The notes beneath the pieces were generated by a model that ran no database searches, was not told the DNA's origin, and saw only the letters and a program-made list of their open reading frames with translations. Both the position numbers and the translations under genes were made by a program. Below are positions 8,775 through 17,919 of a DNA stretch of 64,000 bases, in pieces (position 1 is the first letter of the stretch; each line of letters begins with the position of its first letter). Origin of the DNA: an uncultured Erysipelotrichaceae bacterium (GTDB lineage: Bacteria > Bacillota_I > Bacilli_A > Erysipelotrichales > Erysipelotrichaceae); the NCBI GenBank assembly GCA_902786245.1, contig CADABS010000003.1, positions 1 to 64,000 on the forward strand, written 5' to 3'.

Positions 8775-9596
8775 TCAGAACAGCGGTTTTCTGTTTTCAT
8801 CCGGGATGAATCTGGCCAGCGCGTCCTGCAGACACAGATCCCAGAACCGCCATTCATGCGAGTATCCCGGGATCTCGAAGAATTCCGCGTCAAGTCCAAG
8901 TTCTTTCGCGTATTCCCGGAATGCCAGAAACGGTTTATAGGCAATCGGATCTTTGTCGCCGCTGGCAAAGTACAGTTTCGGCATGGATACGCCCTCCTCG
9001 ACATTCTTCCGGATGATATCCCAGAGATTCAGCGGTGAGTTCTTATAGCCTTCCATCCCGCCGAAGTTATTGATCAGGGTGACTTCCCTGGCCGCAAACG
9101 GATTGGCCGGATCGGGTTCTTTCAGTTCATTGGGAGAAGCCGAGAAACTGTAGGCAGCCGCGAACTTTTCGGGATGGGCAAAGGCATAGACGCATGTTCC
9201 CCTGCCGCCCATGGACAGACCGGCGATGAAGTTATCCTCCCGCTTCTGTGAAACGGGCAGCCAGCCGTAGACAGCCGGCATCAGTTCTTCAAAGAAATAA
9301 GAGAACATGTTATATCCCATGCTGAATGTCTTCCAGTCGATATAATTGGAATTCAGCGCAGAGGGCATGACCACTGCGATCTGCTTTTCACAGGCATACA
9401 GTTCGACATTGGACTTGCGCAGCCAGTCGGAATAGTCGCCGAATGTGCCGTGGAGAAGCCAGAGCACCTTGTACTTTTCACCGGACATATAGAAATCCTT
9501 CGGGTCTTTTCCATACGGCAGGTCCGGCAGGATCACATTGACGTCCGTCGTCCCGCAAAGGTATTTGCTTGTAAAACTCAGATGCAGTAATGACAT
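8775..9596 (-). CDS. Esterase, alpha/beta-hydrolase fold (EstA/tributyrin esterase-like)
   Basis: The 273-residue protein matches the esterase-D-like family. It has LLHGTFGDYSDW at about residues 47-58, the nucleophile elbow GLSMGG with Ser128, an acidic residue in SGDKDP, and His247 in GYSHEW. There is no signal peptide, so it is cytoplasmic. It is the last gene of the sulfatase/ABC run, with two bases between the upstream sulfatase stop and its own ATG. It may remove acyl (for example acetyl) groups from imported sugars. Related enzymes act on feruloyl or S-formyl esters, so the substrate is open. Confidence 0.88.
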   Translation of the reverse strand: MSLLHLSFTSKYLCGTTDVNVILPDLPYGKDPKDFYMSGEKYKVLWLLHGTFGDYSDWLRKSNVELYACEKQIAVVMPSALNSNYIDWKTFSMGYNMFSYFFEELMPAVYGWLPVSQKREDNFIAGLSMGGRGTCVYAFAHPEKFAAAYSFSASPNELKEPDPANPFAAREVTLINNFGGMEGYKNSPLNLWDIIRKNVEEGVSMPKLYFASGDKDPIAYKPFLAFREYAKELGLDAEFFEIPGYSHEWRFWDLCLQDALARFIPDENRKPLF

Positions 9597-9598
9597 GA

Positions 9599-11212
9599 TT
9601 ATTTCCCCTCTCTGTGCTTTCGCAGCAGTTCCATGACATGCGGCATTTTCATATCCGCCCAGATCGCGTCACGAACCAGTTTTCTTTCTTCATCATCGAT
9701 GCAGTTGGCCTTTAACATTGCCCACAGCATTTCATGATTGAATCTGGCATCGAAATCCAGTGGCACGGTATCACAGGTCCCCTGGTACCACTTCAGCATG
9801 GCTTTTTCCAGTTCGCGAATCTTTGACGCATACGCCGGATCATCGATTCTATTATAGCGTTCCTGCGGGTCAGCAGAAAGGTCATAGAATTCATCTGTTT
9901 CATCCTGGCGCATGATGTATTTATATGTGCCGTCAAAGATCATCGTTCCCTTGACATGCGTATCATCTTCCCGCTGTGCAGTCTGACGGGGCCAGTAGAC
10001 AAAGCTCGGCGGGGAACCGTTCGATCCGTTGATATGACTTTCATCACAGTGTTCTTCACCTGGCATTCTGCCGCCTTCGCAGAAGACATAGTCACGGAAT
10101 TTCGCGCTTCTGTCTGCCAGCACCGGTCTCAGGCTTCTGCCGAACTGGGTATGATCCGGCTTCACGCCTGCATAATCCATCACTGTCGCATAGAAGTCTA
10201 CCAATTCCACCAGGGCATCGCTTACACCCGGATCAACTGCTTCCCCGTTGGGAGGCTTGACGAGGAACGGTACTTTTGTCAGACAGTCTTCAAAGCAGTT
10301 CTGTGCCTTTTCCGGCAATCCGTAGTCACCGTCGAAATCGCCGTGGTCGCTCAGGAAGAAGATCGCTGTATCATCATAGATACCGGCTTCTTTCAGTGCT
10401 TCGCATACCCGTCTGAACTGGTCATCCACTTTCATGACCATGCCGAGATACACGGCTCTGAGTTCATCCCAGTCTTCTTCTGTATATGCCTGCATATGCT
10501 GCAGATCGCGCAGTCTCTGTTCCATCTTCGGCTTGCCCGTGCACTCTTCCGGTTTTACCCGCGGCGTCAGTTTTGTTCTGTCGATTGCCGAGAAATACGG
10601 TTCTTCCACCTGATAGGGCGTATGCGGATACATCAGTCCAACAAATCCGAGCAGCGGTTTGTCATTCACTGGATGCTTGATCCTGTGAATCAATGCATCT
10701 ACTGCCTCATCGTCCCTGGTATAGTTTTTTCCGTTTTCATCCAGTTTCAACTCACCGCCGAAATGAGAATAGAAGTTTTTGGAATCCATTGTCCCTCTGA
10801 CATCGGGATTCACCGTTCCTGGTGCCGGCTTTGTCTCACCGCCATAGAAGATTTCATCCGCGTTTTCTTCCAGCCATCCTTCATATTGGGCCGCATGCAG
10901 ATCATTTCTGGAATTCATCCATACATGGTATCCGTTGTCTTTCAGTTCATTGAACAGCGAACTCTCTCCGGGACGCAGCAGATGGGCCATAGTACGGTGT
11001 CCATGCACATGCGGATAGAGACCCGTAAAGAAAGAACATCTGCTTGGGACACAGACCGGGTTCTGGCAATAGGCATTGCGGAACGATACTGCCTCTGTTC
11101 TGGCAAATTCATCCAGGAACGGCGTCTTTGCGGCCGGATTGCCCATATGCCGCATCGTATCCCAGCGCATTTCATCCGGATTGAAAACAATAATATTCGG
11201 TCTCTCTGCCAT
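9599..11212 (-). CDS. Sulfatase (S1 type), formylglycine-dependent, cytoplasmic
   Basis: This 537-residue sulfatase has the metal-binding start NIIVFNPDEMRWD and the maturation motif CVPSR with Cys54, followed by the conserved FFTGLYPHVHGH. Another metal-binding stretch is FFLSDHGDFDGDYG. The sequence resembles choline-sulfatase/iduronate-sulfatase-like members more than the three shorter paralogues in this window. No signal peptide is present. The start at MAERPN is chosen for GGTGAG just upstream; the ATG follows the stop of the previous sulfatase by four bases. Its sulfated sugar substrate is unknown. Confidence 0.92.
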   Translation of the reverse strand: MAERPNIIVFNPDEMRWDTMRHMGNPAAKTPFLDEFARTEAVSFRNAYCQNPVCVPSRCSFFTGLYPHVHGHRTMAHLLRPGESSLFNELKDNGYHVWMNSRNDLHAAQYEGWLEENADEIFYGGETKPAPGTVNPDVRGTMDSKNFYSHFGGELKLDENGKNYTRDDEAVDALIHRIKHPVNDKPLLGFVGLMYPHTPYQVEEPYFSAIDRTKLTPRVKPEECTGKPKMEQRLRDLQHMQAYTEEDWDELRAVYLGMVMKVDDQFRRVCEALKEAGIYDDTAIFFLSDHGDFDGDYGLPEKAQNCFEDCLTKVPFLVKPPNGEAVDPGVSDALVELVDFYATVMDYAGVKPDHTQFGRSLRPVLADRSAKFRDYVFCEGGRMPGEEHCDESHINGSNGSPPSFVYWPRQTAQREDDTHVKGTMIFDGTYKYIMRQDETDEFYDLSADPQERYNRIDDPAYASKIRELEKAMLKWYQGTCDTVPLDFDARFNHEMLWAMLKANCIDDEERKLVRDAIWADMKMPHVMELLRKHREGK

Positions 11213-11216
11213 ATTC

Positions 11217-12716
11217 TCACCAGTTGTATGTATCGTACAGTTCTGCCGGTGCGTCATTTTCTTTCAGCAGCTCTCTGAGCGCTGCTTTCAGACGTGCCGT
11301 GACCTCTCTGTTTTCGATCGGATGCATTTCACCCGGATCTTCCTGCAGATCGAACAGCAGCTCACAGCCGGGCTTCAGTACATCGCCGGCCGGATATTTG
11401 TTCGGGGTCGGAACCGCGATGACATGACATCCCTTGGTAAAGGAGAATGGTTCTCTCCATTCTGCCTGCTGCAGTTCCTGCACCGAGAAACGTGCTCTCA
11501 TATGCGTAGGCATCAATGTATAGTCATAGCCCTGGGGAGCATCCTTCTTCGCCGCCAGCATCAGTTTGTATCTGCCGTCGGTAACATTCAGTGTTCCGCC
11601 ATGATAGCCGAACAGCGCATATTCACGGACGGATGTATCTTCCGCAACCGTCTTTCCCAGCGGCTTGCCGAGCATATCTTTCGGAATATCAATGTCGAAG
11701 AAATCCAGGACCGTCGGCGCGATATCGATGGTCTGCACCAGTGCCTGTCTTCTTTCGCCCTGTACTTTCGATCTGGGATCCCAGATAAAGAACGGCGTAT
11801 GCATGGTTTCCTGATAATCCGGCATGGATCCCTTGGACCACCAGCCGTGTTCCCCGAGCATATAGCCATGATCGGTATTGACGATCAGCATCGTATCCTT
11901 CCAGAGATCATACACATCGAACGCATCCAGTACCTTTCCGAGCGATTCATCGCAGAATGCCAGCAGAGCCAGATAATGCATGCGGAAGGAGCGGATCTCT
12001 TCTTCTGTTTCCGTGACCGGTGCATACGGCGGCCAGTCCAGTTCGCCGATCGTATCCGGATCGCAGATCTTTGAAATATACTGATCCGGCGTATCAAACG
12101 GTTCATGCGGATCAAACGTTTCGATCTGGATAAACCAGTTGTCATACTGGTGGTTCTTTTCGATGAAATCGATACCCTGGGCAAAGGTCCTTGCCTGCGG
12201 ATAATCCGCTGTACTCTGATAGCTTGCCCGGTTGAGCATATCCTGACCGTGCATGCGGTTGAACAGACTGCGCATCGGTGCCGGTGCTTTGTCAGAAAGC
12301 GGCCTGGAATGTGTGCTTTCCGGTACCGGTCCGGCACTTGCCTGCCAGGGATCGCCCTCTTGGCCTCTGTTGCATTCCCATGTACTGTATCTCGTGCAGT
12401 ATGTCGCACCGCCGTCCTCCACATAGTGGTTGTGATCGGTCACGATCCGGGAATAGATGCCGTTCTGTTTCAGAAGTTCCGGCATGGAATCATCAAACGG
12501 TTCCAGCGGACCCCAGCTTCTGTGCAGGAAGTTTGCTCTGCCGGTATGCAGCTCACGCCTTGCGGGCATGCAGGGCATACTGCAGACATAACTGTTGTCA
12601 AAGACTGCGGTATGTTCCGCCAGTCTTTTGAAATTCGGAAGTTCGATTGCCGTACCGCCATAACAGGGAAGATCCTGCAGACGGAGCGAATCATACATAA
12701 CCATGACAGCTTTCAT
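11217..12716 (-). CDS. Sulfatase (S1 type), paralogue A
   Basis: This 499-residue sulfatase begins MKAVMVMYDSLR and has the maturation site SMPCMPARRELHTGR with Cys49 (CxPxR). It is followed by the LHRSWGPLEPFDDSMP stretch shared with the sulfatases at 22.8 and 33.2 kb. The metal site NTDHGYMLGEHGWW lies near residue 285. There is no signal peptide. The start is set by AAGGAG upstream of the ATG at 12716. It belongs to the ABC-transporter transcript but is separated from the second permease by a hairpin. The pairing with an ABC importer argues for intracellular desulfation. Confidence 0.92.
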   Translation of the reverse strand: MKAVMVMYDSLRLQDLPCYGGTAIELPNFKRLAEHTAVFDNSYVCSMPCMPARRELHTGRANFLHRSWGPLEPFDDSMPELLKQNGIYSRIVTDHNHYVEDGGATYCTRYSTWECNRGQEGDPWQASAGPVPESTHSRPLSDKAPAPMRSLFNRMHGQDMLNRASYQSTADYPQARTFAQGIDFIEKNHQYDNWFIQIETFDPHEPFDTPDQYISKICDPDTIGELDWPPYAPVTETEEEIRSFRMHYLALLAFCDESLGKVLDAFDVYDLWKDTMLIVNTDHGYMLGEHGWWSKGSMPDYQETMHTPFFIWDPRSKVQGERRQALVQTIDIAPTVLDFFDIDIPKDMLGKPLGKTVAEDTSVREYALFGYHGGTLNVTDGRYKLMLAAKKDAPQGYDYTLMPTHMRARFSVQELQQAEWREPFSFTKGCHVIAVPTPNKYPAGDVLKPGCELLFDLQEDPGEMHPIENREVTARLKAALRELLKENDAPAELYDTYNW

Positions 12717-12746
12717 ATTCTCACTCCTTATTTTCTGTAATGAAAC

Positions 12747-12783
12747 AGCCTTACCGTTTCCAGATACCGGCAACGATAAGGCT
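12747..12783 (-). other. Intercistronic hairpin between ABC permease and sulfatase genes
   Basis: Twelve-base arms (AGCCTTACCGTT and AACGATAAGGCT, one mismatch) enclose a 13-base loop. On the minus strand it is followed only by GTTTC, not a strong U-run. It may therefore stabilise or process the mRNA, or attenuate transcription of the downstream sulfatases, rather than fully stop transcription. Confidence 0.5.
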
Positions 12784-12813
12784 TTTCAGTGATTCGAAAG
12801 GGAAATTTTGCTT

Positions 12814-13842
12814 TTATCCGGCAGTTCTTTCTGCCAGTGTTTTCTGTGCCAGTGCCTTGCGGGCTTTGCGGGCCTTGGCATAGGCAATCTTATGCTTGTT
12901 CGTGTTGTATACGACGAAGATCAGAAACAGTGTATAGACGATAACGTTCTGTACGCTGCTGGATACACCCAGTTTTGCCAAACCGAGGATCAGCAGATTG
13001 ACGGATACAGCACCTGCCAGAACACCGACTTCACGGTTGTTGCAGAGACCGCCGATCCATGCGCCGATGACCATCGGGAACATGTTCGAGAATACCTGAC
13101 CGTTGGAGCTCATGCCCAGGACCGGTGTCAGCGCTCCGCTGTATGCGGTTGTGAAGACACCTGCACAGGCAACCAGGATACCTGCGATCACATAGCTGAG
13201 AACACAGTTTGTGAAGATGTTGATACCTGCATCCGATGCCAGCTTCTGGCTTCCCTGAATTGCTCTGTAGCGGAAGCCGAATCTGGAGAACTGGAACAGA
13301 TAGTGGGCAATCAGAACGATGGCTGCGGTAATGATGATGATGAATGTGATATTCGAGAGAATTTCGACACCCGGACGGCCGAAGAAGATGACACCCTGCT
13401 GGTTGTTGATTGCGAAGCAGATGCATTCGAAGACCAGCGTCATGCCAAGGCCGAGTACCATCGGCAGGATCCGCAGATTGACGAACAGTGTACCGATCAG
13501 CAGACCGCACAGGCCGCCGATGACCATCGAGATCAGCAGGACGCCGATTCCGCCGAGTCCCAGGGACAGTGCGATATTTCCGCCGAAGATGACACCGACA
13601 TACATCTGGGCACCCATCGAGAGATCCATACGTCCGCAGTTCAGGTTGGTGCTGATTGCCAATGCGAATGCCAGCGATGAGATCAGATTACGGAACAGTG
13701 TTTTCACGTCTGCCATATTGTTGATGACGCCCATGCCTACAGCTGATCTGTCAATCACTTCCATGATTGCCCATACGATCAGCGGTACGGCAACGGCTTT
13801 GGCTATATGCAGCAGTGTATCTTTGATATTACTGTTTTTCAT
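12814..13842 (-). CDS. ABC transporter permease, ribose/monosaccharide type (second permease)
   Basis: The 342-residue membrane protein is of the RbsC-like branched permease family, with about eight to ten hydrophobic segments. A typical stretch is RMDLSMGAQMYVGVIFGG at about residues 71-88, and VIGAWIGGLCNNREVGVLAG lies near the C-terminus. GAGGAGG sits eight bases before the ATG. It is the last transport gene of the operon, after the binding protein. A second, different permease gene suggests a heterodimeric channel. Confidence 0.9.
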   Translation of the reverse strand: MKNSNIKDTLLHIAKAVAVPLIVWAIMEVIDRSAVGMGVINNMADVKTLFRNLISSLAFALAISTNLNCGRMDLSMGAQMYVGVIFGGNIALSLGLGGIGVLLISMVIGGLCGLLIGTLFVNLRILPMVLGLGMTLVFECICFAINNQQGVIFFGRPGVEILSNITFIIIITAAIVLIAHYLFQFSRFGFRYRAIQGSQKLASDAGINIFTNCVLSYVIAGILVACAGVFTTAYSGALTPVLGMSSNGQVFSNMFPMVIGAWIGGLCNNREVGVLAGAVSVNLLILGLAKLGVSSSVQNVIVYTLFLIFVVYNTNKHKIAYAKARKARKALAQKTLAERTAG

Positions 13843-13905
13843 GTTGTAATCCTCCTCATCACTGACATTTCAATTACAATTGATTCAAAACTCTGTTTCT
13901 TGTGA

Positions 13906-15171
13906 TTATTTGCCTAAGCGGGCATAGATTGCGTCATAGTCGAGCGCATAGATGTTGTTCTGGAATTCTTCGTTTGTCTTTGCGCCGCCTCTTTCTGTGA
14001 TCAGGCTGTTGACGAAGTCGATATCTGCGACCCATTTGTCTGTTGTATCCCAGGAAGCCATTGCTGTGAGCTGATCCGGAGAAGTAACCGCGTTCATTCT
14101 GAAGAGGTTGACAGCTGTTTCACCGTTTACGAGGTTGACATCATTGTGGCCTGTCAGAGTGTTGTAAACCTTTGCGAATGCCATCGCGGAAACGATCGAT
14201 GTGAACTTGACAGTGGACATGCTCAGTGTCTGGTTGCCGAAGGAGTCATTTGTTGTGATTGCTGTTGTCAGCGCATCGCCGAATGTTCCGAAACCGATCC
14301 ATGTGAAGTCTTTCTTCATTGCTGTTTCAAGTTCATTGACAGCTGTGCCGATCGAACCGATGACGTTCGGTGCTGTGAGGATATAGTCATACTTGCCTGT
14401 CTGCAGAGCAGCTGTCAGACCTTCTGTCCAGCCGTTCTGGTTTGTCATGCCAGGATAGCAGTAAACTGCGATACCCTTGTCATTGGTTGCTTCGATCGGT
14501 GAAGAGGACTGATACAGTTCTTCCTTGGACAGATCAAACTTCAGACCATACAGTTCTTCCAGTGCAGAAAGCATATTTGCGGAAATCTGTGTCTGCTGGT
14601 CGTTGCCCTGATAAGCACCGCCGGTTGCGATCAGATAGCCGTGTTCTGTGCTGACATCAATGTTCTCTTCCATCCATTCCTTGAAGAGTGCACCGGTTGC
14701 CGGCTGGTCAGCCTGGAAGCCGCCCGCAAAGTTGTCATATGCCGCTGCGTAAACCGCATCGTTTGCCGGACCGCGGCCGCCGTTTTCGACGAAGACCAGA
14801 CCCAGTTCCTGTGCCTTCATAACGAGCTGTTCTGTGTTGTCCTTGATCGGGTAGTAGTTGATGACTGCATCGCATCCTGCGTCTGCCGCATTCTCGAGGA
14901 ATGTCAGCGCTGCTTCCAGATCAGAGATAGCTTCCGAGAACATGAATTCACAGTTGTATTCCGGACCGATGTAGTTTCTGAAGTAATCTGCTCTGTTTGT
15001 GCTTTCGTCGTTCAGTGCCACTTCCAGGACACCGATCTTGAAACTCTGATTCGAAGCGGATCCGCCTTCACCGGAATCTGTACCGGATGCACCGCCGTCG
15101 CTGCATCCTGCCAGCATGGTCGCTGCCAGAGCAATCGCTGCTCCTTTTTTCAGTAAATTTTTGAATGACAT
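13906..15171 (-). CDS. ABC sugar-binding lipoprotein
   Basis: The 421-residue protein has a signal peptide (MSFKNLLKKGAAIALAATML) and a lipobox LAGC with Cys23, then a Ser/Gly-rich linker, so it is anchored outside the membrane. The rest reads as a type I periplasmic-binding fold: a β-strand FKIGVLEVAL, DAGCDAVINYYP, and a hinge-type pattern. Such proteins capture monosaccharides or small glycosides. It lies between two permease genes. Abundance of this transcript could be higher than its neighbours, as often seen. The ligand is probably a sulfated or amino sugar, judging by the operon (inference). Confidence 0.9.
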   Translation of the reverse strand: MSFKNLLKKGAAIALAATMLAGCSDGGASGTDSGEGGSASNQSFKIGVLEVALNDESTNRADYFRNYIGPEYNCEFMFSEAISDLEAALTFLENAADAGCDAVINYYPIKDNTEQLVMKAQELGLVFVENGGRGPANDAVYAAAYDNFAGGFQADQPATGALFKEWMEENIDVSTEHGYLIATGGAYQGNDQQTQISANMLSALEELYGLKFDLSKEELYQSSSPIEATNDKGIAVYCYPGMTNQNGWTEGLTAALQTGKYDYILTAPNVIGSIGTAVNELETAMKKDFTWIGFGTFGDALTTAITTNDSFGNQTLSMSTVKFTSIVSAMAFAKVYNTLTGHNDVNLVNGETAVNLFRMNAVTSPDQLTAMASWDTTDKWVADIDFVNSLITERGGAKTNEEFQNNIYALDYDAIYARLGK

Positions 15172-15221
15172 TTTCTTTCTCTCCTTTTCAATTATATGAT
15201 TTTGTCATCGTGTTATTCTGT

Positions 15222-16232
15222 TTAGAACTGCTGTCTGGACGGCAGTGTCTTCGGACGTTCGCTGTTCAGGAAGACCAGCAGAAGGAAGATCACACCGCGC
15301 ACGCCCTGGATCATTGTGGAAGAGACACCCAGCATCAGAAGTCCCTTGTCCAGGATCGTTACTGTAATAGCACCGATCAGACCTGCAAAGCAGTTGGATT
15401 TTGTACCGCCGAAGATCGACATACCGCCAAGGACAGTTGCGAGCATGACATCCATACCCATACCGGCGCCGACATTCGAAGCGACATTCGCGGTTCTCAG
15501 TGTCTGGAATACACCTGCCAGACCGACGCCGATGCCGGCAAACAGGAATGACAGATACAGTGTTTTTGTTTTATTGATACCGGTCTGTACTGCACAGGTT
15601 TCGTTGCCGCCGATGAATCTCAGCTTGCGGCCGATCGCTGTTCTGTGATACAGGATCAGACAGGTCAGGAAGTAGAGCACGAATGCGATATAGCGGAAGT
15701 TTCCTTCCAGTGCCTGGCAGCTCTTGAAGTCAACCTTCAGAGGAGCCGCACCGACGAGTACGATACATAATGCGCTGTAGATCGACTGGGCCACGATAGC
15801 GACCATCGCCGGCATGATTTTGAATACCACCCCCAGCGTACAGTTGATCATCATGATGCCGATGCCGCACAGGGCTGTGACCAGGATCAGCACCAGCATG
15901 CTGTTGGTTGCCTGATAGGCCATCGCTCCGATGACACAGGCAAGACCCATGACCGCGCCGACCGAGAAGTCGATGTTGCCGGTCGTATAGATGAATGCCA
16001 CGCCGGTTGCCAGTGTGCCGATGATCAGCGACTGGTTGAAGATACCGGTGATGACCGATGCCTTCAGGAACTTTCCGCCGGTCAGTACAACGAACAGCAG
16101 GAACAGTACCACAAGCATTGTCAGCGGGAAGATGATCGGGAAGAACCGGTGATTCTTGATGATGTTGATGCGGTCGATCAGCGTCAGCTGAGGAGCGCGT
16201 TCTTCATTGATTGCGTCAGATTTCGTTGTCAT
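15222..16232 (-). CDS. ABC transporter permease, ribose/monosaccharide type (first permease)
   Basis: This 336-residue RbsC-like permease has a cytosolic N-terminus of about 30 residues, then multiple hydrophobic helices. Family signatures are TTGNIDFSVGAVMGLACVIGA at about residues 85-105 (near the canonical GGIDLSVGS) and MDVMLATVLGGMSIFGG near the C-terminus. AGGAGG is upstream of the ATG, 12 bases after the stop of the ATPase gene. It pairs with the second permease and the two-domain ATPase. Confidence 0.92.
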   Translation of the reverse strand: MTTKSDAINEERAPQLTLIDRINIIKNHRFFPIIFPLTMLVVLFLLFVVLTGGKFLKASVITGIFNQSLIIGTLATGVAFIYTTGNIDFSVGAVMGLACVIGAMAYQATNSMLVLILVTALCGIGIMMINCTLGVVFKIMPAMVAIVAQSIYSALCIVLVGAAPLKVDFKSCQALEGNFRYIAFVLYFLTCLILYHRTAIGRKLRFIGGNETCAVQTGINKTKTLYLSFLFAGIGVGLAGVFQTLRTANVASNVGAGMGMDVMLATVLGGMSIFGGTKSNCFAGLIGAITVTILDKGLLMLGVSSTMIQGVRGVIFLLLVFLNSERPKTLPSRQQF

Positions 16233-16244
16233 CCTGATTCCTCC

Positions 16245-17750
16245 TTAGATCATGCAGTCGATCAGTTCTGTATTGTCGAATCCGTCAGGTCTCAGGAATT
16301 CGCCGGTGATTTCACCATCCCGCATGATCAGCAGACGGTCCGCCATACCGCAGAGTTCCGGAAGTTCTTCCGAAATCAGTACGATCGACTTGCCTTTCTT
16401 TTTCATATCATTGATCAGTTTGTACATCGCTGCCTTGACACCGATGTCAACGCCTCTGGTCGGGCAGTCAAGAATCAGCACCTGCGAATCCGCTGCGAGC
16501 CATTTGCCGAAGACAACCTTCTGCTTGTTGCCGCCGGACATCGCACTGACCGGCTGGAAGATGTTATTGCACTTGATTGCCAGGTTGTCTACCTGCAGCT
16601 GTGCGTAGTCTCTTTCCTTCTTATCGGAAATGAAGATGCCGTTTGAATTTGCCTTATAGCCGGTACTCTGGATATTGACGCCGATCGATCCGTTGAGAAC
16701 CAGAGATTCCTGGTCACGGTTCTTGGAGACATAGCCCATACCGTTTTTGAATGCGATCTCGGGTGTTTTGATCTCGGTGCCGGTAGCTGTCATCGTGACC
16801 TTTCCGTCGACGATGTCTTCCAGACCGTACAGCGCTCTGCCCAGTGTATGCATGCCGCATTCGGACAGGCCGCCGATTCCGAGGATTTCACCTTTATGCA
16901 GTTCCAGATTGAAGCAGAGCAGATCCTGCATCGTTGTGATGTTTTCCGCTCTCAGCACAACCTCTTCATCATATCCGTCCATATCGGAACGGTAGTAGTC
17001 GCCTTTGACCTCACGGCCGATCATCATCTTTTTGATCAGATCCGGATCATATTCATCTTTTTCAAGAGAACCGATGATGTCGCCGTCGCGCAGGACTGTC
17101 AGGGTATCGCATTTATCCATGATTTCTTCCAGGTCATGGCTGATGAATACGACTGCCTTGTTGTCATCCGCTGCTTTGCGCATCAGCTTGTACAGGATTT
17201 CACGGCCGCTTTCCGAAAGGGCTGTCGTTGTTTCATCGACAACGAACATTTCCGGATCATGCGCCATGGTCTTGGCAATTTCGATCAGCTTGCGCTGTTC
17301 CATGTTGTACATCCTTGTAACTCTGGCGGCGTTGATGTCTGTGACACCGATGCTCTCCAGTGCTTTCTGTGCTTCCGCGACCATTTTTTTCTTTGAGATG
17401 ACCGGTCCGACTCTGAATCTGTCATAGTCGCCGATGAAGATGTTTTCCGCAACCGAGATGGTAGGAACCGTTCCCATTTCCTGAACGATAATTCCGATGC
17501 CGTTATGCAGGGCTTCCAGGGAATCCTTGGGTTTCCAGGGCTGTCCCTTGTAGAACATCTCACCGCTGGTTGCAGGCTGGATACCAGCGATGATCGATGT
17601 GACGGTGGATTTGCCCGATCCGTTTTCACCGATCAGTCCGCGGATCTCGCCGCGCTTGATCGTCATGTTTACGTTGTGCAAAGCAACAGTCACACCGAAG
17701 TTTTTGTTCAGGTTCTTCACCTCAACCAGAACTTCACCTTTTTCAGCCAT
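16245..17750 (-). CDS. ABC transporter ATPase with two nucleotide-binding domains (RbsA/MglA type)
   Basis: The 501-residue ATPase has two ABC domains. The first has Walker A GENGSGKST at about residue 40, and its signature is degenerate (MYNMEQRKLIEIAK, lacking the usual LSxGxxQ). The second has the signature MSGGNKQKVVFGKWL and the Walker B LILDCPTRGVDIG. Asymmetric domains are normal for sugar ABC ATPases of this kind. The start at MAEKGE is chosen for AGGAGGTG upstream. It is the first gene of the ABC operon, and its promoter must lie in 17751-17877. Confidence 0.93.
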   Translation of the reverse strand: MAEKGEVLVEVKNLNKNFGVTVALHNVNMTIKRGEIRGLIGENGSGKSTVTSIIAGIQPATSGEMFYKGQPWKPKDSLEALHNGIGIIVQEMGTVPTISVAENIFIGDYDRFRVGPVISKKKMVAEAQKALESIGVTDINAARVTRMYNMEQRKLIEIAKTMAHDPEMFVVDETTTALSESGREILYKLMRKAADDNKAVVFISHDLEEIMDKCDTLTVLRDGDIIGSLEKDEYDPDLIKKMMIGREVKGDYYRSDMDGYDEEVVLRAENITTMQDLLCFNLELHKGEILGIGGLSECGMHTLGRALYGLEDIVDGKVTMTATGTEIKTPEIAFKNGMGYVSKNRDQESLVLNGSIGVNIQSTGYKANSNGIFISDKKERDYAQLQVDNLAIKCNNIFQPVSAMSGGNKQKVVFGKWLAADSQVLILDCPTRGVDIGVKAAMYKLINDMKKKGKSIVLISEELPELCGMADRLLIMRDGEITGEFLRPDGFDNTELIDCMI

Positions 17751-17877
17751 ATGTGACACCTCCTGATTCTCTTGTATTTCTCTTTGCACCTATAAGATAG
17801 CGGTTTCAGGGAACTGCACTCTACTGCTTAATCGATATCGTAAGGACAGTTTTTCGACTTGTTGAAAATCCTATAAC

Positions 17878-17913
17878 AAAAAAACGACTTCCTGTATAAC
17901 AGAAAATCGTTTT
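17878..17913 (-). terminator. Rho-independent terminator after the YdjC gene
   Basis: On the minus strand AAAACGATTTTCTG pairs with CAGGAAGTCGTTTT across a five-base loop (14 pairs with G-U), followed by a U-run. It separates the two-component/YdjC unit from the ABC operon. Bases 17751-17877 therefore hold the ABC operon promoter, for which I could not choose a clear -35/-10 pair. Confidence 0.85.
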
Positions 17914-17919
17914 TCTTTC

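Noticed and set aside
9956-11278. 440-codon open frame on the plus strand, opposite the first sulfatase
   Set aside because: It is antisense to a clear sulfatase, has Cys/His/Arg-rich low-sense composition, no SD and no recognisable motif.
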